Below are positions 1 through 9,106 of a stretch of DNA of 38,394 nucleotides, one piece after another. The translations under genes were made by a program, and so were the position numbers. Origin of the DNA: Chara braunii (lineage: Eukaryota; Streptophyta; Charophyceae; Charales; Characeae); contig BFEA01000041.1 of assembly GCA_003427395.1 (NCBI GenBank), positions 4,372,345-4,410,738 on the forward strand, given 5' to 3'. The notes under the pieces are model-generated. The model worked only from the letters and a program-made list of their open reading frames with translations. It did not search any database and was not told the origin of the DNA. The stretch's first letter is position 1; every line of letters starts with the position of its first letter.

Positions 1-60
1 TGTTGAGGGTTCAGCCTCCTGATGAGTCGGTGAAACTCCGACGAAACAGTTTGTCACAGC
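1..60 (+). ncRNA. Hammerhead ribozyme, copy 1 (cut by window edge)
   Basis: The self-cleaving core is complete. CTGATGA (18-24) is followed by stem II GTCGG/CCGAC (25-29 and 37-41) with a 7-nt loop, then GAAA (42-45) and C46. Stem I is GAGG (5-8) paired with CCTC (14-17) around loop GTTCAG. The predicted cleavage triplet is GTT (2-4), with the cut before G5. Only two bases of the 5' strand of stem III remain because the window starts there. The arrangement is type III: the open end is stem III. The sequence is identical to copy 2 at 5914 over at least 121 bp. Activity is inferred from the conserved core. Confidence 0.88.
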
Positions 61-140
61 CCCTCGTTTGTTGTCCTCTTCTCCCTCTCTGCCTACGGTT
101 TACCGGGCAGTTCTATTTGACGATATATATATATATATAT
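1..140 (+). repeat. Ribozyme-bearing direct repeat, left copy
   Basis: Positions 1-121 match 5914-6034 base for base. Both copies then run into an (AT)n tract (here 122-140) and their flanks differ after it. The left edge is cut off by the start of the window. Hammerhead-bearing direct repeats flank Penelope-like elements (pseudo-LTRs) and retrozymes in other genomes. The tract after the ribozyme is pyrimidine-rich (60-95). Confidence 0.85.
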
Positions 141-206
141 TTTTTAAATCGAATTTAGTTTTTGATTTTTTAAAAATCCTAAACAAAGTCGGATTTCAAA
201 AACAAA

Positions 207-247
207 ATATGGGGTTGGAGGGCTTAAAATTCCCTACAACCCCATAT
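207..247. repeat. Imperfect hairpin
   Basis: The arms are 207-222 and 232-247, 16 nt each, with one mismatch and a 9-nt AT-rich loop. It lies between the ribozyme repeat and the reverse-transcriptase remnant. No function is assigned. Confidence 0.6.
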
Positions 248-311
248 ATGTTTTATTTTTATTGGCCTATTATTTAATTCAGGAAAAATCTGGTAAAATT
301 GGGTCCACGGC

Positions 312-1720
312 GTGGATTCGGTAGGCCACAGAGGCGGCCGTGAATACATCCGCCCTTCGAGCTCGGCCCCGCGGACGCGTCCGCGGGTGTCTCATAGTTG
401 CCCTGTGGTCTATAGATCAAGTATGGATAAGCTTTTCTTGTTCAACCCTAGGTTTGTACGCTGTCACAGTGAGGAGGAAGCCATCGAGAATAGTGTCACT
501 ATATTCGAGAGCAAGGGGTTTGGTAGTCCGGGTCAGTGGAATTACAAAGGGCGGTTGGGGTAGGCTACTTATCCCCAAGCATAAGGATGTCACCAAATGG
601 TGTCCGATCTGCCCAACACACTCTTGAGTGTGGGGTGACTGCTAGCAAGAAGGCGGTGCGGGCTATAAACCAGTTGTTGCGGGATTTGCCGTGGGAAACC
701 AACTTTAACTTGAAGAGTATAGCGGAGCTGGCACCAACATTGGGGAGGATCAATGGGGATTTACAAAAAGGAGAAAGATTTCTAAGTGCAGCCTTCAACA
801 TTAAGGAAATGTTTTGTACCGTTCCACACGTTTGCATCATAAAGGCTGTGAGGTGGGTTATAGACTTTTGGGTTATTCGTGGTTGCACTAGGGCGTTGGT
901 TAAGAACAAAGGTAAGGGAGCCAAGCTTAAATTCGGCAACACGCACTTTCAGGCAGGCTGGAACACCATAACCTTTGACGTTCTGGTTGATACACGTATG
1001 TTAAAGCCTGTGGGCAGCACGTATGTTAAAGCCTGTGGGCGGGCAGTAGCGGATGGGCATCCCGATGGGGAAGGCGTCTAGCTCTGCCTTGGCTTGTTTG
1101 TTGTGTGCATACAATGAATTTATGTTCGTTTCCGCCTTTGGCAGCGAAAGGAGATTGGTCGACGGGATACGCATGGTGGACGATGTGTTTGTCCTTGTGG
1201 GGCACATAAATGAGGATTGGGGCTCGATTGAGCAGGCCCAGTCTATTTTGCGAAAGTTTAAATCTTGCTATGATAGCAATCTGGTGTTGGAGGAAACAAA
1301 TGCGGGTGACTGTTGGGATTTTCTGGGTTGTGTTATGAAGGTGCTGGAGTGGCCCTAGGGGTCCGATGTGGGGTTTTACATAAGAATCAAACAAGGTACA
1401 GGGAAGAAGCGTTGCGTTTCCAGGATTTCCTGTTGAAACCTACTTGTCCAAATGTATGGCATTCGCTTAGAAATGTAAGCGAAGAAGAACTTCAGGATTT
1501 TAATTTGTACTGCCGCATACAACAAAAAATGGCGGTGATCAGCTCGTTTCTCCACAGGGCTCGTGCATACGCCACGCTGCCGAGTGCCGAAGTTGTTTTT
1601 TTGTTCACTCTGAAAATTTGGCTTAGAAGAGGGGTTTCCAGGTTGAATATTTTGATGATGTTTTATGTAATTGCTCTGGAAAATTTAGGGGCATCTGGAC
1701 TGACTGGGTCAATTGCCTAA
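312..1720 (+). pseudogene. Reverse transcriptase, Penelope-like type, frameshifted
   Basis: RT motifs appear in order on one strand but in several frames. A fingers segment PKHKDVTKWCPICPTHS ends at the stop near 627. A motif A-like FNIKEMFCTVPH follows near 799-834; Penelope-like RTs normally have F-D at this place, so the catalytic Asp appears to be Asn. Motif B-like GIPMGKASSSALA begins near 1053, motif C is RMVDDVFVL near 1170-1200, and a motif D/E-like region ends in WDFLGC near 1312-1330. The C-terminal part continues to 1720 in another frame. A 25-bp tandem duplication (993-1017 and 1018-1042) shifts the frame between motifs A and B. Further shifts lie near 540, near 605-627 and near 1313-1358. 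No GIY-YIG endonuclease is visible on either side, so the copy is truncated or belongs to an endonuclease-less type. The family call rests on motif wording only; another telomerase-related RT is possible. Confidence 0.68.
993..1042. repeat. 25-bp tandem duplication inside the RT
   Basis: Two adjacent copies (993-1017, 1018-1042) of the 25-mer that begins CACGTATGTTAAAGCCTGTG. Removing one copy puts the reading frame open at 536-1081 in phase with the frame open at 1053-1358 (517 minus 25 is 492, a multiple of 3). The duplication is therefore a later lesion in a once continuous gene. Confidence 0.9.
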
Positions 1721-2345
1721 TTGGGTGTGGTGGAATCTTCCCCGAGGGCAGGCGCGTGGTCTTAGGGTACGGTTATGTAGGCTTGGGGTAGTAGGTGGTA
1801 GGATCTAACTTTCTCTTATTGGATTCATTTTACTATTTTATCGATACAGTTCAGGGTCATATTTGGCTGGATGGTATGGCGGGTAGGCAGCCTATCGAAG
1901 AAACTAGAAGTTGCCCTTCGGGTATTGTATTCTGACCTTTCTAACCGGCCCCCTTTGGTCTCAGATTGGCGGTAGAAAGTCACGTTTTCTCCAGCTCCAA
2001 GATGTGATGATGCGAACCGGCCCCCTTTGGTCTCAGATTGGCGGTACCATTCTGGATGTTCTTTGTCTTGGCTCTGTACCCAGATCTTTTCTTGTTTGTC
2101 TTCTAATTACGATAGGACTGTGGTCTTGTTTCTCTCGGCTATTCTTGGAAAGTACTCAATCAATTTTTGCTATTCGTCTAGTCCCTCTCCCTTGCGACTC
2201 GAACAGACCCCTTATGAGTTTGGTATTGGCGACCGAAGGTAACGCAGCGTAGGGTCTCTGCACCAGGTTTTCACGTTTTTCCTACGAAGTGTTTGGCGGC
2301 ATCTATTGAGTATCATTCGACCGCTCGGTCGTGTTTTGGGAACTT
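1721..2345. other. No recognisable gene; short duplicated segment
   Basis: No motif is recognised after the RT stop. The phrase around CCGGCCCCCTTTGGTCTCAG occurs twice (about 1946-1974 and 2017-2045, 71 bp apart), which indicates a small tandem duplication. This may be the 3' untranslated part of the RT element. Confidence 0.4.
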
Positions 2346-2346
2346 G

Positions 2347-2355
2347 GGACTTGTC

Positions 2356-2409
<54 letters not shown>

Positions 2410-2411
2410 TC
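2347..2411. repeat. Poly(C)/(CT)n microsatellite
   Basis: A run of C is followed by CT dinucleotides with one TTT interruption. It produces spurious Ser/Leu and Arg/Glu reading frames on the two strands. Confidence 0.95.
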
Positions 2412-2975
2412 GAGAGGCTTGTTGTTGACACATGTTGATTGTTGCTTTGCCAGACTGATGTCTCACCTTTATAATAAAACAGGCCAAAAGAAACAAGAAA
2501 CTAAAAACTAAATGTAAAATCCGCCAAATGCACTAAACAAAGTATTCATGAAAACCAAACAAACATAGAAAACCAAACAATCTTTATAAACAGGATGAAA
2601 CCAAAAATTTTCCACTCAGTTTCACTCCGCTCGTGCTACTTTTACACGTTGTATGTCGCTCCTAGTGATGGAAAACATACGAAATCAAGGCTCTTGTTAG
2701 GAGAAGGTGATAAGTGAGACGAAACCTCGTCCACGGAGCCTCATTTTTATCGCATACAAAAGCAGGTCAACAAGTGATCCCAAAAGCCGCTTGTAGTCGA
2801 GAAATGAATTCTTTGCGCTGCTGAAACCTCGCAAATATGACAATTCATTCCACAACACTAGATACCATTTTCAAACATAGGGGGAAGTTAAGAAAACCCA
2901 TGCAGGATAACGATCACTCGAAAATGTATTGCGTTGTACGAAAGCAGGACGTCTTGGCATATGCACCTTTGGAGT
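2412..2975. other. AT-rich sequence, nothing recognised
   Basis: A-rich unique-looking sequence. I see no domain, RNA gene or clear inverted repeat. Confidence 0.4.
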
Positions 2976-2979
2976 TCTT

Positions 2980-3600
2980 TCATTAAAAAAGCAGAAAACA
3001 AATGCAGTTCAGGCATCCCGAATTCCGTTTGTAATTCTATAAAGCAAGCAACAAAGACACACTATAAAAAAAATAAAATAAAGAAGGACTTCGAAAATGT
3101 GCGCCCTCGTACCGTAGCCAGACATTTTGATATTTGCATATTTATAGTCCTTTAAATTGGAAAGCAAAAAACCATGCGAGCTTCCGAATTCTCCATTTGG
3201 TTTATAGTTCTATAAACCGTGACACACAAACATGCGAGAAAAAATAAAACAAAGAAGCTCTTCGAAAATGTGCGCCCTTGTACCGAAGCCAGTCATCTTG
3301 ACATTTGCGTATTTATAATTCTATAAATTGGAAAGCAAAAAACCATGTCAGCTTCAGAATTCTCCATTCCGTTTATACTTTCTATAAACCGTGACGCACA
3401 AACATGCGAGAAAAAAGAAAACAAGGAAGCACTCCGAAAATGTGCGCCTTTGTACTGAAGCTAGACATCTTGACATTTGCGTATTTATAGTCTTATAATT
3501 TGGAACGCAAAAAACCATCTCAACTTCGAAATTCTTCATTCCGTTTGTAGTTCTATAAATTGTGATGCACAACGACGAGAGAAAAAGGTGAATGGTGACA
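2980..3600. repeat. Tandem repeat, 171-172 bp unit, about 3.5 copies
   Basis: The word CGAAAATGTGCGCC recurs at 3092, 3263 and 3435, so the spacing is 171 and 172 bp. Each unit carries TCTATAAA-type stretches and a phrase close to AAAAAACCAT followed by a GAATTCTCCATT-like block. A half unit precedes the first copy (about 2980-3080). The unit length is close to that of many plant and animal satellite monomers, but the array here is short. Confidence 0.85.
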
Positions 3601-3819
3601 CCATTTCTAACGCGCAAGAACGAGCCAAAAAGTACTAGAAATTGCTACTTTGAAACCGATGTCTTGGAAACGCCTAAGGGACAAATCTTTGGAAAATTAT
3701 CTGAATCACTTTGAAGTAAATCTCCATAATTGTTGCTTCTTTAAAAAAAGTGTCTCGCCGATGTTTTTGTGTTGAGCGGAGGTCACACGCGTGAAGCTCG
3801 TGAACGGCTGCGAAAACCA

Positions 3820-4942
3820 AATTCGTGAAAACCTAACAAAACCTAACAAAATCACAAAACCTTAGATTTTATCTAAAATGAAAAGTAAAAGTCAAACTGT
3901 TATTTTTGACATATCAAAGAGAGCATTTTTAACTGTTTCCCAAGAAATGAGGCAAAAAAACAGGGAAAAAGTCTAGCGATTCTCATAATGTGCAAGAAAA
4001 TCCTTTCCAGCAAAGAGCATGTTATAGGACTATAAGTCGTTCTCAGTAGATTGACAAAAAACATAGATCAAACAAAACAATCTTTAACGACTACAAGGCG
4101 AACCCGAAAGATGTTTAAAAAAACAGTTTCAGTGAATACTCATTTATAGAACTATAAGTCGTTTTCAGCAGTTTGGTAAAAAACAGATTCTGCGAAATCG
4201 AGTTTATAGAACTATAAATTAATATAACTCCATTTTTAAGTTAACTGTAAAACCCTTGTAAAAAAATATATGTTATGTAAAAGACGAATTAAAACAACTT
4301 TTGCCTGGGAGACATCTTCAAATTCCTAGCCAACGATGATTTAAAATTAAAAAATAATAAAATATTTAAAAACACTAGATTCTGCGAAATCGAGTTTATA
4401 GAACTATAAATTAATCTAACTCTATTTTTAAGTTAACTGTAAACCCTTGTCAAAAAATATATGTTGTGTAAAAAAAGGATTAAAACAAGTTTTGCCTGGG
4501 GGACATCTTCAAATTCTTAGCCAACGATGATTTAAAATTAAAAAATGAAATTCGTCCATGTATGAGAGAACATAATATCCAAGCGAATGTATTTGTGAAT
4601 AGGAGAGCATGGGTGCACGTTTGGGAAACCCCCGAATAGGTTCGTCGTGCTACATACCTTACAGAACTATAAATATGATTTTTTTAGTTAAACAAAATAT
4701 TATGATATTTCATTTCCTGAATTAACGGTGTTTTGTAAGGTACTGATTTTTTTGTAAAAAAACTTGCTTCTCTCCTCATCACTTCTAGTAGTTCTGAAAA
4801 AATAGTTTTCTATTCCTTTCTTTCGGTTAATTTACTTCACATAAAATTTTGTTCATGTAGGAGGCCTGAAAAAAGTATTATCAGAATCTTTAAAAATTAT
4901 TGTGCAAACCTAACAATTTATTTTGTTAGGTTTTCATGAATT
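3820..4942. mobile_element. 1.1-kb TIR element, copy A (non-autonomous)
   Basis: The left end AATTCGTGAAAACCTAACAA is the inverted counterpart of the right end, whose reverse complement starts AATTCATGAAAACCTAACAA. The interior is AT-rich and carries a repeated short word, TTATAGAACTATAA. No protein is encoded. Copy B at 7441-8406 is collinear. Copy A has an extra internal 192-bp tandem duplication. I cannot define a target-site duplication, so the superfamily is unknown. Confidence 0.75.
4185..4555. repeat. 192-bp tandem duplication inside copy A
   Basis: AGATTCTGCGAAATCGAGTT starts at 4185 and again at 4377. The two units are alike with scattered differences. Copy B (about 7805-7985) has a single unit, so the duplication arose in copy A or its lineage. 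Confidence 0.88.
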
Positions 4943-5480
4943 CTATGTTACTTTCACTGCTTTCATTGTTGGGGGTGTTAACCTGGGGCTGAAAAGTGGG
5001 GTTCCAAGTGGGGTTTCCTGTTAACCACTTGTGGTAGTAGTAGTAGAATATTCAAGGAGGGTTAATGCCTGCTGGTCAGCGGAGGGCGAAGGCGTGGTCA
5101 TCACCTAAGGTCCTAAGGAGCAGACATGCCTGCTAGGTATCCTGTCTAGGATCGAAGAGCAGTGTGTGTGATTCTATGACTCGCCCCTCACCATGAGCAG
5201 AGTGTGGATCTGGTCCGAACATGCACGGCCCAAGATATATGAGGAATAGTCAGTTTTCTTGATGCTCAAGGAGTATTGTATGTTGCATACAAAACCAATC
5301 TAGGACTTTGTACCTTCCGCACCCACATGGGACCGTGTGATGTCCAAATAGCGGCACTTGGTGTCCCACCCGATTCTGGAAGAATTGTCACTGCTTGTGC
5401 TACAAAAGCGTACAAATTAATTGAGCAAGTTGGACCCACCGTGGCGGACCCGCAGGGCGTAAAGGGATGAAGGGCGGTGT
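4943..5480. other. No recognisable gene
   Basis: This holds a short (GTA)n-like run (about 5034-5045) and an unassigned 64-codon open frame at 5276-5470 on the + strand. The frame has no domain I recognise and could be chance. It may belong to the retroelement interval that ends at the second ribozyme. Confidence 0.35.
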
Positions 5481-5493
5481 AGCAGAGGAATCA

Positions 5494-5812
5494 TTGTCAT
5501 TTTGCACATTTCCAGAGCAGTGGATCGAGCACCCCTGTGGTCACGTCTCTCAGCTTTCTGCCCCACAAAATGGCAAAAAATGAAAAAATAGAACGGAACG
5601 AAATAAAGTGAACAAAATAAGTTTGAAGGTTAAAGCAGAAAAGAAAAACATCAGCAATGGCCCTTGCTCCACCACGCTTGAATATGGAAAGCTACACATG
5701 CTTCGCTTCAGTTCGCACGACATGCACAATGGCAAAAACTATGATGCTATATCTTACCATGTTCGCGTGTAAGATTCATTGTCGTTTTGCACATCTTGTG
5801 AGTAGTAGACCA
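5494..5812. mobile_element. Degenerate pieces of the GGGCCTCGC MITE family
   Basis: About 5695-5812 follows the same order as the 122-bp MITE at 17797: an ATGCACA word, a CATGTTC centre, an AGATTCATT word, TTTTGCACAT, then GAGTAGTAGA. About 5494-5537 repeats only the right half. Terminal bases are eroded and no target duplication is visible. Confidence 0.55.
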
Positions 5813-5907
5813 ACGTTTCGCTCTTGTCCCCCAAATGTTTCTCCAAGAGTGTCAGTTGGGCCTCACGTGAGTGTCACGCGAGACCCGCCGCAGTCTTTAG
5901 GAAAAGT

Positions 5908-5970
5908 ATATATTGTTGAGGGTTCAGCCTCCTGATGAGTCGGTGAAACTCCGACGAAACAGTTTGTCAC
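5908..5970 (+). ncRNA. Hammerhead ribozyme, copy 2 (complete)
   Basis: All core positions are present. The cleavage triplet is GTT (5915-5917). Stem I is GAGG/CCTC (5918-5921, 5927-5930) with loop GTTCAG. CTGATGA is 5931-5937, stem II is GTCGG/CCGAC (5938-5942, 5950-5954) with a 7-nt loop, and GAAA is 5955-5958. Stem III pairs ATTG (5912-5915) with CAGT (5959-5962), one pair being G-U, with weaker extension outward. The first stem II pair is G-C and C5959 pairs with G5915 as the fold requires. This is a type III layout, like viroid and plant retrozyme ribozymes. Published Penelope ribozymes are mostly type I with very short stem III. Activity is inferred. Confidence 0.92.
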
Positions 5971-6033
5971 AGCCCCTCGTTTGTTGTCCTCTTCTCCCTC
6001 TCTGCCTACGGTTTACCGGGCAGTTCTATTTGA

Positions 6034-6092
<59 letters not shown>
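5914..6092 (+). repeat. Ribozyme-bearing direct repeat, right copy, with (AT)n tail
   Basis: 5914-6034 equals 1-121 exactly. It is followed by a 58-bp (AT)n tract (6035-6092), much longer than the 19 bp or so after copy 1. Perfect identity contrasts with the decayed RT between the copies. The repeat may be a recent separate insertion, or the pair may have been homogenised. Confidence 0.85.
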
Positions 6093-6098
<6 letters not shown>

Positions 6099-6340
6099 GG
6101 TTTATTTTGTATATCTGTGATCGGGTAATGAAGATCGGATTACTTAGCAGGTAGTTGGGTCAGTGTTGTCTACTGGATTTTACAATTCTCATAAGAATCA
6201 ATTTATTTGTGTTTTTATGTCCCCGTTGCAGATTTTCTGCTCCGTGGCAAGTTGGGAACAACTTGCACACTTGGGAAACCACGCGGGAGTAAAAAAAGAG
6301 TTTCTTTCTTTCTTTCTTTAAACCAGTGTCCTTGCTAGCA

Positions 6341-6550
6341 GAGGTGGTAAGAGCACCCCCTCCTAAGAATGTGAAAATACATTTTGGGCAAAAAACAATT
6401 TCAAATTGCACTTCGAGCAATGTGTGTAAGCTAGTTTTTTATAGGAGAGGTGGTAAGAGCACCCCCTCCTAAGAATTTGAAATTACATTTTGGGCAAAAA
6501 ACAGTTTCAAATTGCAATTTGGGCAATGTGTGCAAGCTAGCTTTTGGGTC
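6341..6550. repeat. 106-bp tandem duplication
   Basis: GAGGTGGTAAGAGCACCCCC starts at 6341 and again at 6447. Both units contain ACATTTTGGGCAAAAAACA and end near AAGCTAGCTTTT. The right part of this unit appears in reverse complement at about 30860-30930, so it is related to the fold-back element there. A (TTTC)n run precedes it (about 6298-6319). Confidence 0.88.
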
Positions 6551-7440
6551 AGGTAGGGCTGCTTGCCAGTGCTTGGGGGTGTATTGTGTTCAAGGGAATG
6601 CCGAAAGTGTATTCTGAAACTGCTTTTGTGACTATACGAATTTTAAACCCTTTTTTGTTTTTTGCCTTTTCGGCTGGCGCCACAAGCCAGAAAGATCTGG
6701 GAGGGAGAATTCCCAAAGGATGCGGTGGTAGACAAATGAGTCGCGAAAGTTAGGGGGTCTGGAAAAGTATTTGGGTAATTTGTCAGAGGTTGTTGCTAAG
6801 CCATGACAAAGGTCGATCCTTGAGCGGGCAGTGGTTGGTAAGCTACCGTGAGGAGACGTGAGAGGTATTCTGAGAAGAGGCAGAGGTCGATCCTTGAGTG
6901 TAAAAGGCCAGCGTCCCTTCTTGTAGAACGGAGATATGTACAGTCCCTTCCATTTGGGTGGGCATCTCAGTTGTCCAAGCCCTAGCAATTCTCTTCCTGC
7001 GAGTGACGTTCTGACACTGGCATGCTCTATTCTGGATGGAGATCCTCCATACTCGTATAATCAGTTATAGTCGACTGCCATTGTTAGAGTGGCATCCTGA
7101 GGCGAGACTTGTTGTAGGGATATGAAAAACCCAACCTTTTGACTATGGTCGTTGGGAAGATACGCACATGCTAATGTGTGTCATTCTTAGTGTTGATTTC
7201 ATTGACTGTCATTTCCCTTATCTCTTGCCCCACTCTGTCTCCAATGGTACCGCTCTAGATGATAGTGGAACCAGATAGCAACACCTTTTGATGGGTTTGA
7301 TTTTTCCGTGGCAGCGAACAAGGTTAATGATCAGACGTGCTTAGCTTTTTCTTTGTGAGTGTTTATTAGGTGGGTGCCCTGGAACTCAACGAGTTTGATT
7401 TCGTCAGGGCAGCGGACAAGACAAATGACAAGAAACACTG
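6551..7440. other. No recognisable gene
   Basis: Mixed sequence without recognised motifs. GGTCGATCCTTGAG occurs twice (about 6810 and 6886). No RNA gene or clear transposon end is seen. Confidence 0.4.
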
Positions 7441-8406
7441 AATTCATGAAAACCTAACAAAACTACAAAACCTAACATTTTTTATCGAATTAAAAACTTA
7501 ATAAAAAATAAAAGTGAAACTGTTATTTTTTACATATAAAAGAGAGCGTTTTTAACTGTTTCTTGATAAAGGATGTAGAAAAATGGGCAAAAAGTCTAGC
7601 GACTCTCAAAATGTGCAAGAAAATCTTTTCCAATAAAAAACATGTTATAAGACTATAAATTGTTCTCAATAGATTGATAAAAAGCAGCTCCAACAAGACA
7701 ATCTTTAATGACTGCAAGGCGAACTCAAAAGATGTTAAAAAAAGACAATTTAAGGGAATACTCGTTTATAGAACTATAAGTCGTTTTCAGCAGTTCTGTA
7801 AAAATGAGGCTCTGCGAAAACTAGTTTATAGAACTATAAATTAACATAACTCCATTTTTAAGTTCACTGTAAAACCCTTGTCAAAAAATATATGTTGTGT
7901 AAAAAAAGATTTTAAACAACTTTTGGTTGGGGGACATCTTCAAATCCTTAGCAAACCACGATTTAAAATTCAAAAAAATAAAAAAAATATTTCAATAAAA
8001 AACAAAAAAAATAGTATATTCGTCCATGTAAGAGAGAACATATAAAAGCGAATATATTCGTGAAAAAAAAATATGTATTCGTATTTGAAAAATCCCCAAA
8101 TAGGTTTGTCGTGCTACATACCTTATAGAACTGTGAATATTATTTTTTTTTAAATAAACAAAAATTTGAGATATTTCGGTTCCTAAACAAGCGGTGTTTT
8201 GCAAGGTAGTAATGTTTTGCAAAAAAACTTGCTTCTCTCCTCACTATTTCTAGTGGTTCTGAAAAAACATTTTTCTATTCATTTTTTGCAGTTAATTTAC
8301 TTCACATAAAATTTTGTTCATGTAAAGGCCATAAAAATGTACTATTAGAATCTTTAATAAATTTCGTGCAAACCTAACAATTTTTTTTTATAGGTTTTCA
8401 CGAATC
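7441..8406. mobile_element. 1.1-kb TIR element family, copy B
   Basis: It starts AATTCATGAAAACCTAACAA and ends TAGGTTTTCACGAATC, so the ends are inverted relative to each other. It is collinear with 3820-4942 but has one internal unit instead of two. The right end (from about 8316) was then copied downstream as part of a tandem block. Confidence 0.75.
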
Positions 8407-8765
8407 TTATGTTCAGAGGTGTCTCGCCATTTTCCCCCTAAGTCCCATTTTATCATGCCTCGTATAACATTCTTTGTTCATGTAGGTGACCAGAAAAATA
8501 TATCAGAATCTTTAATAAATTTTGTGGAAACCTTTTTTTTTTTTTTTTTTTTAGGTTTTTACGGATCCTATGTTCAGAGGTGTCTCGCCATTTTCCCCCT
8601 AAGTACCATCTTGGCATGTCCCATATGGCATTCTTCTTTTTGGTCATTTGCCTCCACCACACCATTGGCATTCATAGAGCCTACACCCAAAGATAAATCA
8701 CCAGATGTGTCCCGCCATTTCCCCCCTAAGTCCCATTTTATCATGTACCATATGACATCCTTCTT
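8316..8765. repeat. Tandem block that copies the element's right end
   Basis: A unit of about 161 bp runs from TGTTCATGTA (8316) through the right TIR and the phrase TGTCTCGCCATTTTCCCCCT. It repeats from 8477, and the last part recurs near 8706-8765. The second unit has a longer poly(T). The array therefore includes both transposon end and flank, so it arose after insertion. Confidence 0.75.
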
Positions 8766-8859
8766 TTTCGTCATTTGCCTCCTCTCCAACAGGCCATTGG
8801 CATTCATGGAGTGGATAGCCAGGTCAGACAGGGCCACTTTTTTTTTTTCATTGTGACAG

Positions 8860-9000
8860 TTTCCTCACTGGGGGTTAAAGGCAGAGATCCAGGCGGGGAT
8901 GAGGTTGACGGTTGGTCTTGCAGTTTGGGACATTAAGAGGGAAGGTGTTACTGTGGCAAAGGCAAGGCTGAGTAGGCTCTATTGGTTGTTCCCCCAGTGA
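8860..9000. repeat. Short inverted repeat
   Basis: CTCACTGGGGG (near 8865) faces CCCCCAGTGAG (near 8991) across about 115 bp. It may be a small fold-back element. The arms are short and the support is modest. Confidence 0.35.
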
Positions 9001-9106
9001 GGGACTTTTGCTCTGAGACAAAAGTCTGGGGTGTAATTCGTGATGCCTATACATTGTGGTTGATTGATAGTTTGAGTGTTCATTTATGACATCTTTTCTT
9101 CCTTCT

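Larger units (their letters stand above)
1..6092 (+). mobile_element. Candidate hammerhead-flanked retroelement region
   Basis: Two identical ribozyme repeats in the same orientation bracket a Penelope-like RT on the same strand. This matches the known layout of pseudo-LTR, RT, pseudo-LTR. The interval also contains a satellite-like array and a TIR element, which must be later insertions or must mean that the two ribozyme repeats do not belong to one insertion. The true left end lies outside the window. Confidence 0.5.

Noticed and set aside
2212-2511. Frames with Arg-Glu or Ser-Leu runs near 2350-2410
   Set aside because: These are translations of the CT microsatellite.
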